Shown piece after piece: positions 49,441 through 62,464 of a stretch of 64,000 bases of DNA. How positions within the stretch are numbered: position 1 is the first letter of the stretch; every line of letters begins with the position of its first letter. Under the pieces are notes generated by a model. That model was not told the DNA's origin. It did not search any database and was given only the letters and a program-made list of their open reading frames with translations. The DNA comes from Lineus longissimus (lineage: Eukaryota; Nemertea; Pilidiophora; Heteronemertea; Lineidae), in the NCBI RefSeq assembly GCF_910592395.1, contig NC_088308.1, forward strand, positions 7,395,001 through 7,459,000. The letters are read 5' to 3'. The position numbers were made by a program, and so were the translations under genes.

Positions 49441-49620
49441 GTTCACATCACCGCCTCCTAGTGTTCAGCATACACAGCCTCTTTTGCAACTTGCACATGC
49501 GCAGTCGGTGTCGGTCCCCTTAAAGAGCAGAAGAAATAGTCGCCATTACTCCTCAAGTTGCGGTCACGTGAATCAGAGTGAGTTTGCCTAGAGAAGGGTG
49601 TTGGGGCGAGAAACAGAGGA
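49441..49620 (-). promoter_or_regulatory. Candidate shared VAChT/ChAT promoter region
   Basis: This block is richer in G+C than its surroundings. It carries an NRF1-like TGCACATGCGCA at 49492-49503, an E-box CACGTG at 49565-49570 and AATGGCGAC-type sequence around 49537-49545. I see no clear TATA box. The position, immediately upstream of the leader donor and about 500 bp from the VAChT ATG, suits a CpG/NRF1-type promoter. All motif calls are by eye. Confidence 0.35.
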
Positions 49621-52600
49621 GAAGCCTAGAAAGACAGAAAGAGACTCTTTACGATGTTCCAAGCTAACACTATCCCCGACGACAAGAAGTTAGAAGTTGT
49701 CGATTCTAGTCTATCAATATTAAAGAGCTAGCTCGGGAGAGAGCTAGCTGTGATGGTAGCAGCTATTGATTTGCCAGTTGTCGCTGGTGGGGAGCGTGTA
49801 CGTCGCTTAGTATTGGCTAAACGGAGGAGCCCTTGGCATACTCCACTTTCCCTTTGTAACTTGACAACACCTCGAGACTGTAGTGGATTATTGGAGAAGA
49901 ATGATACACTAGTGATGTGGTGATTCATTATATACCAGTCTGTTCCGGGGCTACATAAATAAGTTAGTACTTCGCAGTTTGTTAATATTTTTTTCCTTTT
50001 GCAAGGAGTTTGCTGGTGCTACATCAGGAATGATTATACCCCGTACATACAATCATGTAGAAAGCCACAAACTCTATATACATGTACTGTAAACAATAGA
50101 TATACTATTCACAGAATTCGCCTATCACTAGATTTGCGAAAACAGAAACCGCCAAGAAAAAACTAGTAGGAAAATATACCATGAAAAGTTTATTTTTAGA
50201 GAATTTAGCGAATCGCCCAAAATGGCAGAGGCGTTAAATTTGGAGGTAAACAGTAACTCCATTTCTTGGTGCATATCATGAAGGGTTTCAAGATCAAACA
50301 TTTGAGGAAATTTAATTGGTGTGCAATCGAGTGAAGTTGCTGCCATTGGGCTTTGTTTTACATTTGAGGGAGGTTTACATTACAACATTTCAAAGCCAAT
50401 GTTCGGACAAATGAAAGTGACGCTAGGCTTAGTTTGCAAGGAGTGTCATGTTGTATTATAGAATCACAATAAATGATTGAATCTCAGGGGTTAATCACGT
50501 AGTATGCAGTAAACCAATGCCAGAATGTCATCCTGACCTTTACGGTTGACCTTTCGGTATCATTATATGAAAGGGAACAATCCCCTTATCGAAGATGAAA
50601 CGGAATTCACGCTGTATCATGTGTAATATTCTACACATAATGTGTGATAACAACACAATAATGTCGTTGGTTTCATCAAGAAAAGCGCTGGTTACAAAAA
50701 TTAGCTTATACTCAACAGTTTTCTGGTCCAGTGACCTTTTATCATTCGTAAAAATGTACACTGGCCATTTTGAAATTACATGACATTCGGAGTATTATTG
50801 TGTGCATGTTCCTTACTAATAAAGCTTAAAGCTTTTGACAAAATTTTTTTGTCTGATAATGAAATGAAAAATACAAGTTGACTACAATACAATACATTTC
50901 AGCCGTCTGAAGTTATTCGTATTTCGCCTACGCGCGTGTTGTTCCGGATTCAAAGAAATCCGGGCCCTATTTTCATACACCCACCATTCACGGAAACGAA
51001 GATGGCGGACATGAATGACGCACGTGATTTGTTGAATCAATAGTGGTGTTCTTATAGATTTCTTCAGTAATTCTGTATGTATCAATGATGATGAAACAAA
51101 GCGGATAAAAAGGTGGATCAATGGCTCGAAGAATCGGATAGTTATAGATACTGATTATGATTCGAGTTACATAACAGGCTAAAGATCAATTGCCGATTCA
51201 GGCGTTCTATACACATTGATACATGTACTTTGTGAAACTATATTTAGAACGAAGTATCACTAACATCTAAAGTGTCACCAAAACAGTTAGCAAGCTTGTA
51301 ATCGTACCAATATATGTATATCTTGCTAATCTAGATCAAACCTACCTTTTCTTCAAAAATTATTGTCACCTGTGCCTTGTATTTTGTTTCCCTGTCACAA
51401 CCCCCCACAGTAAACGACAGACCTGAGTTGGACAAATGAAAAGTGTTGAGTGGCGTCAGTGCAGCCACTGATATATCTGCGAATGGCTCTAACAGGGAAC
51501 ATTCATTTTCCCTAGCTGCGTGGTTCTCATTATTGCCGGCGTAAACGTTTGGAATCGAGGATAGAATGTCCGGCGAACAAATACTTCTATTATGCACTTT
51601 TAGACAGTGATGAGGAATTGACGGTCATTGTCTCTATGGAACTATATGACAATAATCTGTCAGAATACAATAGGGTCGGACACTTTTCCAGTTGGACGTT
51701 TTCGACTGCTACACCGGCCACCGACATGGTGCAGATTCATCGGATGCCTTATTGATGCCGCTGCACAACCACGATGAGAGCCTCCTCTCGGATACCACCG
51801 ATGACAATATTCTTTGTCGACTGTTCAAACAAAGGAAATCAATAAAGCTATGGATTAGACTCAATGATGTGGTAATTGAATAATACATGGAAACTAATGA
51901 GATGGCAATCATTACGTGCTATAGAAATTCATAGGCAGATTATCGGGATAGACAAAGGACTTAATGGAAATTTAATGGATTATTCTCTGCATCCTTGACA
52001 GAGCACTTTATGACATTCCTCCAGGAGAAAAATGAAGATATTTTAGATTTCAGTGGAAGAGAACTATTACGTGTATGCGTTGAAATGGCAGAATGGTTTA
52101 ACGACGCGCACTGTCACTGCGCGGAGGAAAAATCCCAATTGCCTCTGTTGTCCGCAGGCGCCTTCCCCACCTTTGAAAATGACTCTAGTCAGAAGGGCTG
52201 TCAAGAAATTGGCCAAGTGAATTAGACGGCCCCAGATGCGTCAGGGCAAATTGCTTCTTAAAGCAAATAATGCTCCCGTTCCAGTACAAACATAATCCAA
52301 GAAATTAAAAGCAATAGGCGGACAATTGATTATTCATTCAGATAAGTGTGTTGAGTGGCACGGAATCTGATTATGCGGCAGCTAACGCGGGATGGGGATG
52401 GGACAAGTCGAAACGGGTTTTAGCGGCGGGATAACTGGAGACTATGCTCTGTTCAGGACAACATGGGATACGATTGTGAAATGGGGATGGGAGCTCTAGT
52501 GGTTGGATAGTTTGATATGCACAGTTCGGAAGAGGCTCTGTTTCAATGCATGATGAACTGGTTGATTATCACCTATTTTCTCAAATCAAAAGTGGTGTAC

Positions 52601-54352
52601 TGTAGTCAAAATAGCGCTACAAACAACAGTAATAAGATCATTTCTTGGTCCTGTTACTACCCGAATTAGCACCATGCCACTGAGCTTGTGCACCGAGAAC
52701 ACACACGATCTATTCTTTTCCGTGTCTTCTCTCCGTCAACTTAAGTCTGTAAGTAGGGGGATACACCAGAGTATGCAACAATACATGACGGACTGATGCA
52801 ATAGACGAGCTTCAAAACAAACTAAACCATGTCTGCGCTTGTCGTACAAAATGACACAAGAGATGTCATTATAATCTCGCCCGCAGCCTAGACGCGGCTG
52901 AATCCTTGTTACACAAGCTTGTTACCTCACACGACGGCTGTATACATCTCGTGGCCGCCTCCAGCCAGCTAGCAAACAGCCCATCATATGACTGATTCCT
53001 CCCTCCCTCAGGGGCGCCAACTCGCTCATTTGCTTTCAAAATGGAAGAAATGGGCCCAATTTAATCCGGGCAATTTGCCTCCCTTGGTGGCAAGACGTCT
53101 GATTTATTCTCCGGCTCATTAGGCTGCGCACCATGAGAATTTATAGCCGGAGTGTATTGTTCACCATCCAAGAATAAGATGGTGACTTTTCTGTGTTCAT
53201 TTCTGATGGTTTTCATTATGATGTGAAAGGTCAAGAGAATATATTGTGGTTGTACACTATATATCACGATTAGCCCTCGGGACGATGCCAAAAACCATGA
53301 AGTATTCCCTCATAACTGCGAAATGGGGACTTTTGTGAACTGTTCTTTTCTGATGATGCTAATAATGCCAAATGTAAAAAAGACCTCTCAAAAGAATATA
53401 CCACGGCAATAATTCACCAATAGCTTTTTCGGGATGTTGCCGGAAACTATCACACCAACAGTTGAAAGCAACAACGCGCTCTGGCTTCGCCCAAAACCAT
53501 GCTGTGCGAAGGTGACATTCTACATGTAATATAATGGCTGACGAGAGCATGACATGCCTCGTTATCAGCACGAAAAGCTTGATGACACTGGCATCTTTCG
53601 GATGAATCGTCTTTCTCTTGTCCTTGGTAGTGACAACAGGCTGATTATATCAAACACTGTCTCGCATAATTATTTCTGAACAACCAACAAGAGATTTTAA
53701 TGAGGACGAACGCTGTCAGAAAAGTTAATAGATGAAGGATCAAACAACGCCAGCTTTATCAAAAAAGTTCAAAGACCTTTCCTCCTTGATCAAACCAACT
53801 GCCTACAAACAAGACAACATATTTTTAGCTGAAAGGGGGACTATAGGCGGGAGCTGGGGTCAAAATGGTCATATGTATGGTTGAGCCCAGATCATGACCC
53901 CAAGCGACCATACCATAATGATGGGAGTGCAGAAATTGCACCCAAAGAGGAACAGGCGGTGTTCTGGTACAAGATCCCGCAAACTACCAGAATAGATGTC
54001 TGCAGATCAACGATCATCTCCCAGGCCATGTGCCTAGATGCAATTGAACATCTAGGCTTTCGTTTTTGTAAGGGGATAACGCGATATTTGCTTACAAAAG
54101 GATTATCACTGGTGGCTGAGGTTGCATGTCATGTGGATGGCAGTATTATTGGCCATCTTCTATCATAGCCGTCAGCATCTTTGTCAGATATTCCTCTGAT
54201 TCTACGGATCAGGTTGTTCAAGAGAAAATCACCATGATTAGTGGGAGTGGGCTAACAGAAAATGCACTATTTGTCCTACAGGGGTCGCCAAAAGACGGCC
54301 TGATGACTGAGAGGTAGCAACGACTGTATTGTAATGCAACTACCATTTTGAA
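49621..54352. other. Upstream region of the cholinergic locus: no supported gene
   Basis: No recognisable gene is present. One minus-strand frame (51597-51331) ends near a fair donor (GAAAAG|GTAGGT, GT at 51343-51342) and reads like protein (SNSGLSFTVGGCDRETKYKA). I see no family match and no strong acceptor, so it stays a weak exon candidate. Confidence 0.4.
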
Positions 54353-54366
54353 CCCCCCCCCCCCCC
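54353..54366 (+). repeat. Poly-C run (14 C)
   Basis: A pure homopolymer with no feature attached. Confidence 0.9.
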
Positions 54367-57300
54367 GTTTCGACACTCTTATAACTAAGCGTAGCGTAAC
54401 ATCAAGACTCATGAACTATCTCAAAACTCCCGTGTATTAAGTGAGGCATTAGCTAAATATCACCTATGGCACACGATGGTCACCAGATATTGGCTGTGCA
54501 CTTTGACCAAATAATACCAGTTTTAGTTACCCCCATCGTGGCCCTCAGTTCCCAATTAACAAAGAATTGGAAGCACAGACTGGACTGTACATGGGTGCAC
54601 TGTGAAATACGACATTATTAAATCGGTTTTCGAGATTAAGCATATCGAGATTCAATCAGAATACATGTGATATGTGATTAAAAAACAAATGTTCGAATAC
54701 AAATCCTAGAATGTACAGAAACATTACAGTCGATAAAGTAGGTTAGCCTGTACATGATGTACGTTCGCGATGTTCACGCAAGCAGCGAATTCCACAGATC
54801 GAATTCTTTCCCGAGCCTCCCAGAGGCTCTGATGTAGCAAAATAATATTCACACAGCAATAACAGTTAGTACTTCAATGTAGCAAAAAAATGTATGTTTG
54901 AAAAGACGCTTCAGATGGATTTTTATATTGTTTGGTAACTGCAGGCAATAACAATGGTGGTTTCGGGTTTAGCTCGTGTGATGTCTCAGGTTTTCTGAAT
55001 GGATGCTACGCGAGGGTAATAGCATCGCACGAGTAGGCGGCAGACGACTATTGAAGTAGAAGTTCTCGGGAGTTGTTTTTTTTTAGAGATTTGACGCCAT
55101 AACGGATGCCACTTTCTGTTCTATCAGGTTACTCACAGCCAGGCATTCTTTCGCGGGGACTTATTTGGTTAGAAACGTGTCTCTCTCGACAACGGCGCGG
55201 CTTGTTTCCTGCAAAAGAATATCCCCAGCTCTGAGTTATTTCTTTGCTGGATCTCAAATTCCCTGAGACACCAGGAACATTTCACTTCCCAAGGTTTTTT
55301 TAAGTAGCCTAAAAGCCAAGACGTTCCGTCATTTTGAAAATGACTAATCAAGGTTTCGTGTCACATGAATCCGTTGAAAAGTAAGTTAAGTAGAATTTTC
55401 GTTCATAACAAGTTAATTCTGCTAAATGTGAGATGTGGCCATCGACATAATAATAGTCGGCCGGGTACCTATAGACTTACATGTATAGATCCGTCATTCA
55501 TGCATTGGGAGCCACTTTGTCATTGTCAAAATATCGACTTAAACCAATGTCCTCTACCCCTGTCGAAAGCGCCAAAAAGGCGGAGACACTTCCGGCCACG
55601 GACTTTGAACCTTGATGAATACAACCACATCAGATCAGTCGCCTGAGGGTAAATATTTTGCTTCCAGGAAGGCCATATTGATATCAGTGTCTGTGATAAA
55701 GACGCCACTCCTGACATCACCCTACCAAATGATGAATCCTAGTGCATAATGCAATAATGCATTACCAGCATTGTAATGTACCAATAAATGCATTGTATAC
55801 TATGAAACCTGAAAGGTTCAGCCACCTCTTATCCTCATTTGCCCGCAATTCTGGCTCACACTGCCCGAAAGTGGACGGTAGCTTCAAAAAGATACAACCA
55901 GGTCGCGAATCAGAATTTATGGCTGACTTTACTGCGGTCCGTAATCAAGCTTCTAAGGCACCTGTATCGAGGCTGCCAAAAAACAAAAGAGCATTCATTC
56001 AAATCGTGACAAACACTTCCTCGACCTTTAATGACATCCATAAAATTTGCTAATTACTATTCATTATCACCGGGCCCCGCACGAAAGCCGGGAGGCAGCC
56101 AATAATTTCACGAGAATCGGCAGGGCGCACTTTCCTTTCTCCAATTTAGGAGATTTATTGCGGCGTGATTCACGGTGACTTCCTGTTTTCTGCACCTACC
56201 GCAATGCAATGTCATGCATCACCAGGAAAAAGCTGTGACTTGATTTTTTGCTCTTGTGATCTACTTGTGGTCATTTCCGATAATTGCCAACAAACAATAA
56301 AAGACTTGTCTCGGGCGAACTCCTGTTAATTTACAGGGTGTATCAAAAGAAAAAGCGCAACAATCATTTTTTATCACACCAAAAACTTAAGGGATCTGTT
56401 ACGGAGAGAGTTTTGTTGGTATTACTTACCGGTATTATGTATGACAGTACAGCTGTACGGATATCAGCTTTTATTGGATATTGGCTTTTATTTAAGTTTC
56501 TCTAGGCCATTTGATTTGTTGTACCCACATATTGTATATCCAAAGAGAATCTCTTTTGAGCGGTCTGCATGTGCAGCGGAAATATAAAATGTATAACGTA
56601 CAACGTATCCCTGTCGCCTCTGACAAAGCCGGGTTCTGGCCAATTTCTATTAACCTTCAATCACACATTCCACCCATCGCAGGGTGACCTCATCTAACCA
56701 GAAACAATTCCGTCAGCAAATCAAAACCAACTGCTGAAAATGTCTGGCACAATATTGACATTCTGCGGCCATTGACCATTCACCTTCATTATTAAATCCC
56801 GCGGAAAGTTGCTTTTTCCTACCTGGCATCGCCGGAGTAGGGTTTATATTGCATAATTGATGTGGCCATTACTGATTTGAAAAGGTTACAGCAATCGTGA
56901 TCTTTTAGTGTGGATGAGTAAACGTCATGGAGAATGAAAAAAGTAATTGGTTTTTTTTTCGTGTTTTGACGCAATGAACGGGTTAATGCCTTTAGAAAAT
57001 GATGTGCACAAAAACTACTGTTGACACAAGCACGGATTTTGGTTACAGGCGCAGGCCGGGAAATGGATGAATGAAATAAACATTTACATGGCGCCTTTCC
57101 CACTGAGGATATAATGTTCCAAAGCGCTCTCTCTTAAATGATGGAAAAAGAGACATTTTTAAAGTTTCTGCAGAAAGAGTTAGTGTCAGTTTCTCTCTAA
57201 ATGAATGAATGAATTGAAAAACTTATATTGAACTCGTATTGAGCATACCACACATGTATGAAATATCAGGCCAAACGAGTTATTGGGCCAAACGCCGGGT

Positions 57301-59221
57301 GCCCAGATACCGGCATCTTTTTCAACGATGTTAAGGGTGATTAACCATGTTAGCAAAAGTAGTTCTTTTTGATAGCTGGTCGCTTGCCAAACAGTTCTTA
57401 TAACTCGCCCCACACCACTTACAGTTTCTTATTCCCTGATTTATATGCAGCAGTTGGCCCCATCATCAGGAAAAACATCGGAATCATCTCATCTCGAAGA
57501 TCCCGCGCCAATCCATATAATGGCCGCAGTTAGATCGACACCCATGAATGGGACAATCAGAACGACAGGCCATGAATAGCACAATGAAACCATTTGCCAA
57601 GCCTTCCGATGTTCATTTCTTATCTCAAGAACCATTGTCGCTCCTGCGCAGCTATCATGGCGGTACTTCCGCTATTGTCAGAAATGGCTGACAGCAGGTT
57701 GAGTAATGCGTTCTAGGGTCTGCCTCCAACACCAGGGATGTCTCATGGGGACAAGTGACTCTTCCATATATCATTCATCAAAGGCGACGGATCAAATCGA
57801 GGGTTCAAATGGTCCGGATTATTGTCTGATCCGTGGATAGCAAAGTCTAAGGCCGGGAAGAGATCCGATGTCAAGGCTTTGAGGAGTACGTTTGTTTTGA
57901 CTGAGGTCCTTATATGACATGTTGTTGTTGAAATCGCCTTTTGTTAGACTAGTTTTTTTATTGATAAAGAATAATCATATACATCCCAAGGGCACGTCTT
58001 TGGTACAGATACACTATTTCAAAGAGAGCTTTTCCCCTCTTAAAGTACTATTGTCTGTTCAGTTCATTGCAATACCGCAGTCAAGGTTGTCGAGTTCTAA
58101 CCGCGAAATTAGGCTACTGTACTTAGAATTGGCCGTGCAAGAGATTTTAACAGTAGTGTTGTGTTTTATATGCACTTCACAAAGACAGTCATGTGTCGAG
58201 CTTTAAATAACGGAAAGATATTTTAAACCAATTCTATTCCCATGGAAACATTGTTGTATTGGTATTCATATTGCGGGACACGTAAACCGAAGCTCATCTT
58301 CAACCTGGCGTCATACATGACTAAGCCGCTTCACCCCAGGGTGAAGAGAGCACTTCTTAAATTTCATCAAACTCCATTTTATCGCCATGCAACACTTGAA
58401 TGCGGGCTATAGTTTGGTTACGATAACCATGATTACTCGGTGAAAGCCTATATAAGGTCTTGTGTTTGGTTATCCAACCATGATGGCACATGCAAAGTGG
58501 CGCAAAAAAGCTGTAAACTGAGAAAAAAGGGATGGGAGGGTAATATGACCAGCAGCTTCAAAAATTGCGCCAGGGTGAGGGATTGTCTCCCGAATAGTTC
58601 GTTGAGGTATATACCAGTCCATACACATAACGTAAAACCCAACTAGGGCTGACCAGTTGCAGAAAGAGAAGAGTAGAATTTAGAAGTAGAATTTTGGCTA
58701 GAACTTCAAATCCTAAAGCAATTCGAACTCTAATGCAAATTTCAAGGGTGGGAGTCGGTGAACCTTTCCAGAAAACAGCCTCACAGGTTTTAAGAGGCCA
58801 TTCATTACATTTTGAAGAAGTTCTTACTGCTTTAGGATTTTAAGTTCGGGCCCAAAATGGTCGTGGCACCCATGGTCAACCCTTAAACAAGTCTCGGACA
58901 CGATTTGACTCCAGTTCGGTCATTCCTCTGTTACCCCACGCCGGAATCGGTTGTTGTGACATACATACATGTATGAAACGATACGAAACAGCACGAAATG
59001 AACGTTATTCTGCATCTCCTCGCCGACCACGCCACTTTGCCGTGTTCCTTGCTGACCGTTGACAGCAAGCCAATCACCTCGCCTTAACGATGACTAATCC
59101 TAAGACATCTGTCATGGGAGGTGGTTGATGCCGCGGTCTTAGAGGAAACTCAATTAATATAATACTGGGATTTGTTAATGGTGCGGTTAACAAAACAGTT
59201 CGTTGTGGTGCAGCTCGTTTT
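54367..59221. other. Nothing recognisable except a possible transposon end
   Basis: No gene is supported. At 56334 the sequence acagggtgtatcaaaagaaa looks like a Tc1/mariner-type inverted-repeat end and resembles the one at 40208. No matching opposite end was found downstream. Confidence 0.4.
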
Positions 59222-59851
59222 CACGTGTTCTCGTAAATGACATAGTTAACAACAATGCAGTCTATTGTGTTGAGCTTTTTGTAGCTGTCATCGCGTGTTT
59301 TCGTAAATGGCACGGATAACAACAAAGTAGTCTATTGTGTTGAGCGTTTTGTAGCTGTCATCGCGTGTTCTCGTAAATTGCATGGTTAACAACAATGCAG
59401 TCTATTGTGTTGAGCGTTTTGTAGCTGTCATCGCGTGTTTTCGTAAATGGCACGGATAACAACAAAGTAGTCTATTGTGTTGAGCTTTTTGTAGCTGTCA
59501 TCGCGTGTTCTCGTAAATTGCATGGTTAACAACAATGCAGTCTATTGTGTTGAGCGTTTTGTAGCTGTCATCGCGTGTTCTCGTAAATTGCATAGTTAAC
59601 AACAAAGTAGTCTATTGTGTTGAGCTTTTTGTAGCTGTCATCGCGTGTTCTCGTAAATTGCATGGTTAACAACAATGCAGTCTATTGTGTTGAGCGTTTT
59701 GTAGCTGTCATCGCGTGTTTTCGTAAATGGCACGGATAACAACAAAGTAGTCTATTGTGTTGAGCTTTTTGTAGCTGTCATCGCGTGTTCTCGTAAATTG
59801 CATGGTTAACAACAATGCAGTCTATTGTGTTGAGCTTTTTGTAGCTGTCAT
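59222..59851 (+). repeat. 70-bp minisatellite, nine units, two alternating subtypes
   Basis: The marker tctattgtgt recurs exactly every 70 bp from 59261 to 59821, giving nine units, with a degenerate tenth just to the left (about 59176-59221). Units come in two forms. Type A has ctcgtaaattgcatggtt and atgcag. Type B has ttcgtaaatggcacggat and aagtag. Units 2-5 read B-A-B-A and units 7-9 read A-B-A, with unit 6 an A/B hybrid and unit 1 a diverged A. This is the signature of a 140-bp higher-order dimer that spread by unequal exchange. Confidence 0.95.
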
Positions 59852-60872
59852 CACGTATTCTTGAAACTACCTAATAGACCATGCACACAACCAGGAATCA
59901 GGAAACATCAATACTTTCTTATGAGAAAGCGACATTTTATTGTGAGTGGCCTTGCTGAGGAAGAATTGGCGAGAAAACGACATTTCCTTTCGAATGGCCT
60001 CGTTTTGGAAGAATTGGCGGGGAACCTAGTGAATTGTCTCAGACTCTCATTTAGATGACTGATTGTGACAGGATGATTGTGACTGATGCTGGACACCATA
60101 GATGAGTCTGGTATCCATTACAGCATCAGTGGGAGTCCGCGCCTGATGTAGCAGTTAGTGGATCAAAGAGGGACGCCTGAGAGACGCCCTGCAGCGTCCA
60201 GCGTCTTCTCATCTAAGAGGAACGCTTGATGACACAGCTGTGACATCTTACAAAGCTTTGTGATTCATTACATAAAGAATATTTATAACTTAGCTGTTTT
60301 TGTAAATGGTCTAAAGCGTGATATAAAGTTGTAAGCTACGTGTTTCATTTTTGAGAATGAGGTTGGTCGCGATCGGAGGCCATATATATTTTAAGTAATC
60401 GACTCCGCAAGTAACACAAGTAATTGACTCCTAATAACGTCTATGATGCGAGAAAATAACAAAACATGGTGTGTGAACAATTTTGGGTGGAAAAAGTAGG
60501 GCCGGTGTGTATAACGAATGAACCGCAGACCAAAACATTTTTGAAAGTTCATGAAAGTGAAATTGAAATTGAATTTGACATTTTTTAAATTTGTTTAAAT
60601 ACGGGACCCATCGAAAGTGAATCTTATGTGGTTATCAATAATTAAGTATAATAATAATAAAGTTAACTAAACTAAAACAGAAATAAAGTTAAACAAGGAG
60701 AACATAATTCAGTGTGTTCTAGTGGAGGCAAATGACGTCCCTGGCGCCCTCGACTGAAATCCGCAGATCTTTTGTTCTTCTGATTGATCGAGAACTTTTA
60801 CCTTGTTCTTAGGCCTAGATATGAGTATTACCTTTATCTAGCACCAAGAACCAAATACCACAAGATACTCAC
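59852..60872. other. Non-coding, nothing supported
   Basis: A short partial duplication lies at 59926-60023, where gcgacattttattg...gaggaagaattggcg is echoed by acgacatttcctttcg...gaagaattggcg. No gene is seen. Confidence 0.45.
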
Positions 60873-60978
60873 CTTTTTAAGTGTCTCCCACCTCCTCTTG
60901 CGAGACAGTCACATCATCTACTAGTCCGAGTTTACTGAAGTTAATCCCAACTCGTGTATCCTCCGTTCCAACGGCTTC
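60873..60978 (-). other. Unassigned internal exon with strong splice sites
   Basis: On the minus strand a long pyrimidine tract ending tattttttcttcatcag (AG at 60980-60979) leads into a 106-nt segment. It ends AAAAAG|GTGAGTATC (GT at 60872-60871). Both splice signals are near consensus. One frame is open for 33 codons (starting EAVGTEDTRVGINFSKLG and ending VGDT), then stops at TAA five bases before the donor. The other two frames stop early. It may be the last coding exon of a gene to the right, with an intron just after the stop, or a 5' non-coding exon of the cholinergic locus, which lies downstream on the same strand. I do not recognise the peptide. Confidence 0.55.
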
Positions 60979-62349
60979 CTGATGAAGAAAAAATAGAAAT
61001 AACATAAGAGCATAAGAGCATAAGAACATGTGCTCATTCTAATGAGAGACAGGAACCTACAAACAATGATAAGATTCACCACTCCAATTTAAATATTTAC
61101 TGACGTGATAGAGCAGGAATCCTCAAGAGGAATTGACTTTAATAGTTTCACTGACTCACGTTCGCTGAGACTCTTACGCGCAATCAACGGCCGAGAAAAT
61201 CAAATTGTTGGGGAGAATTTCATGGGCCGTGATGTGAAGTGAGTTGATAAAGAGACGAGGCAATTGAGTTTTATCACCTCTCGCGTTTAATCCATTGGAT
61301 GTCCCCAGGGTGTTCTTGCTGATGAGATCACTTGTAATAGGAATATTTATCTCTTGCTCGCTTCTTGATCCGATGAGGCGATGACTCTATGGTCTGTCCG
61401 GATGGAGAGCGTATTGTGATATAGCGCTACGTTCTTTCTTGTGTCTGGTCTATAGCTTATTGTTATACAGCCAAGATTGCGGTGTCATTTTCCGAAGCTG
61501 GGGATGAGAGCTTTCTTATAAAGGCCACGACAATTGCCGCTGAGGACCTGGTAGAAAGAACCGCAAGTGATTGGCTCCGGAACACAATGCATGAATGACG
61601 GTGATCTCCGCCAGATGTTGATTGGTTTCATTTCGCGGGAAGTAGCTTACTTTTCATGAATTCCCAGCAAAAAGCTGCAATAAGTGCTTCAAGTACAGAC
61701 ATGGTCAATGAAAAATACACACCTACACTCGTTGAAATATCTCAATATTAGAAGAAGACATGGTGAAAACCGTAATCATAATTCTCTGCAACGTGATATA
61801 CATGTACATTTTACTCAGTATAAAGGGGGATAAGCCACGTTGACCAGGATTGTCCATGTTTTGAAAAATAATGATATAAAACTCCATTTTAGTGCCCATA
61901 CAAGTAAGCTTCCAATATCATTAATGGCAGAAATGTATAGTATATACATTGTATGGTTCCCAGGGTCGGATTGTTTCCAGCGGTTGAACTCGAAGCACTG
62001 CCGGTAAAAATTGTTGTTTACCCGTCTTCATGTTCGGTATAAAAACGACAATGTGACGAGATGGGGAGACCGTGAGTAAATGGAACGTCAGCGTAAATAG
62101 TACATTGCTTCTGGGGACAGTTTTAAGCCAGGGCTACTTGGTGTGTTTGCAATCTTTACTAAAAGAATGATCGATGAAATAAAAAAATTAAAATTCGCTT
62201 CCTTGGGGGAGGCAGTACTTGATTTTAAGGACGATGACATATAACACACCGAGAAATGTAAACGCAAATACTGTATTATTTCCCGAAGGTACAATGAGGA
62301 ACTTAGAAGAATATTCCATGTACTTAACGTAAACAGGAATTAACCTTAC
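60979..62349. other. Non-coding between two candidate exons
   Basis: No gene or clear repeat is seen. A short tandem of ataagagc words lies at about 61004-61024. Confidence 0.4.
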
Positions 62350-62464
62350 CACACACATTTATATGTATTGTTGATCGTGAAGATTCAGCGAATGATTCAA
62401 AAACTACAATGTCAGGATTGAGTACGAATACGGGTTTGTCACTGGCACAGTGATCGTCGTTTTT
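62350..62464 (-). other. Weak exon candidate
   Basis: A minus-strand open frame reads KPVFVLNPDIVVFESFAESS and then STIHINVC, and meets a donor TGTGTG|GTAAGG (GT at 62349-62348). The spacing of hydrophobic residues resembles the start of an immunoglobulin-like beta-sandwich (MSP/ASH type), but this is only an impression. The acceptor side is poor, so the right boundary shown is a guess. Joining it directly to the exon at 60978 would put that exon in a frame with an early stop. Confidence 0.25.

Noticed and set aside
49464-49481. RE1/NRSE-like silencer (TTCAGCATACACAGCCTC) near the VAChT promoter
   Set aside because: REST regulates the mammalian cholinergic locus, but here the two half-sites are closer together than the standard spacing, the right half is poor, and REST is not expected in this kind of animal.
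59222-59851. CRISPR-like regularity
   Set aside because: The 70-bp units are contiguous, without unique spacers, and the genome is eukaryotic. It is a minisatellite.
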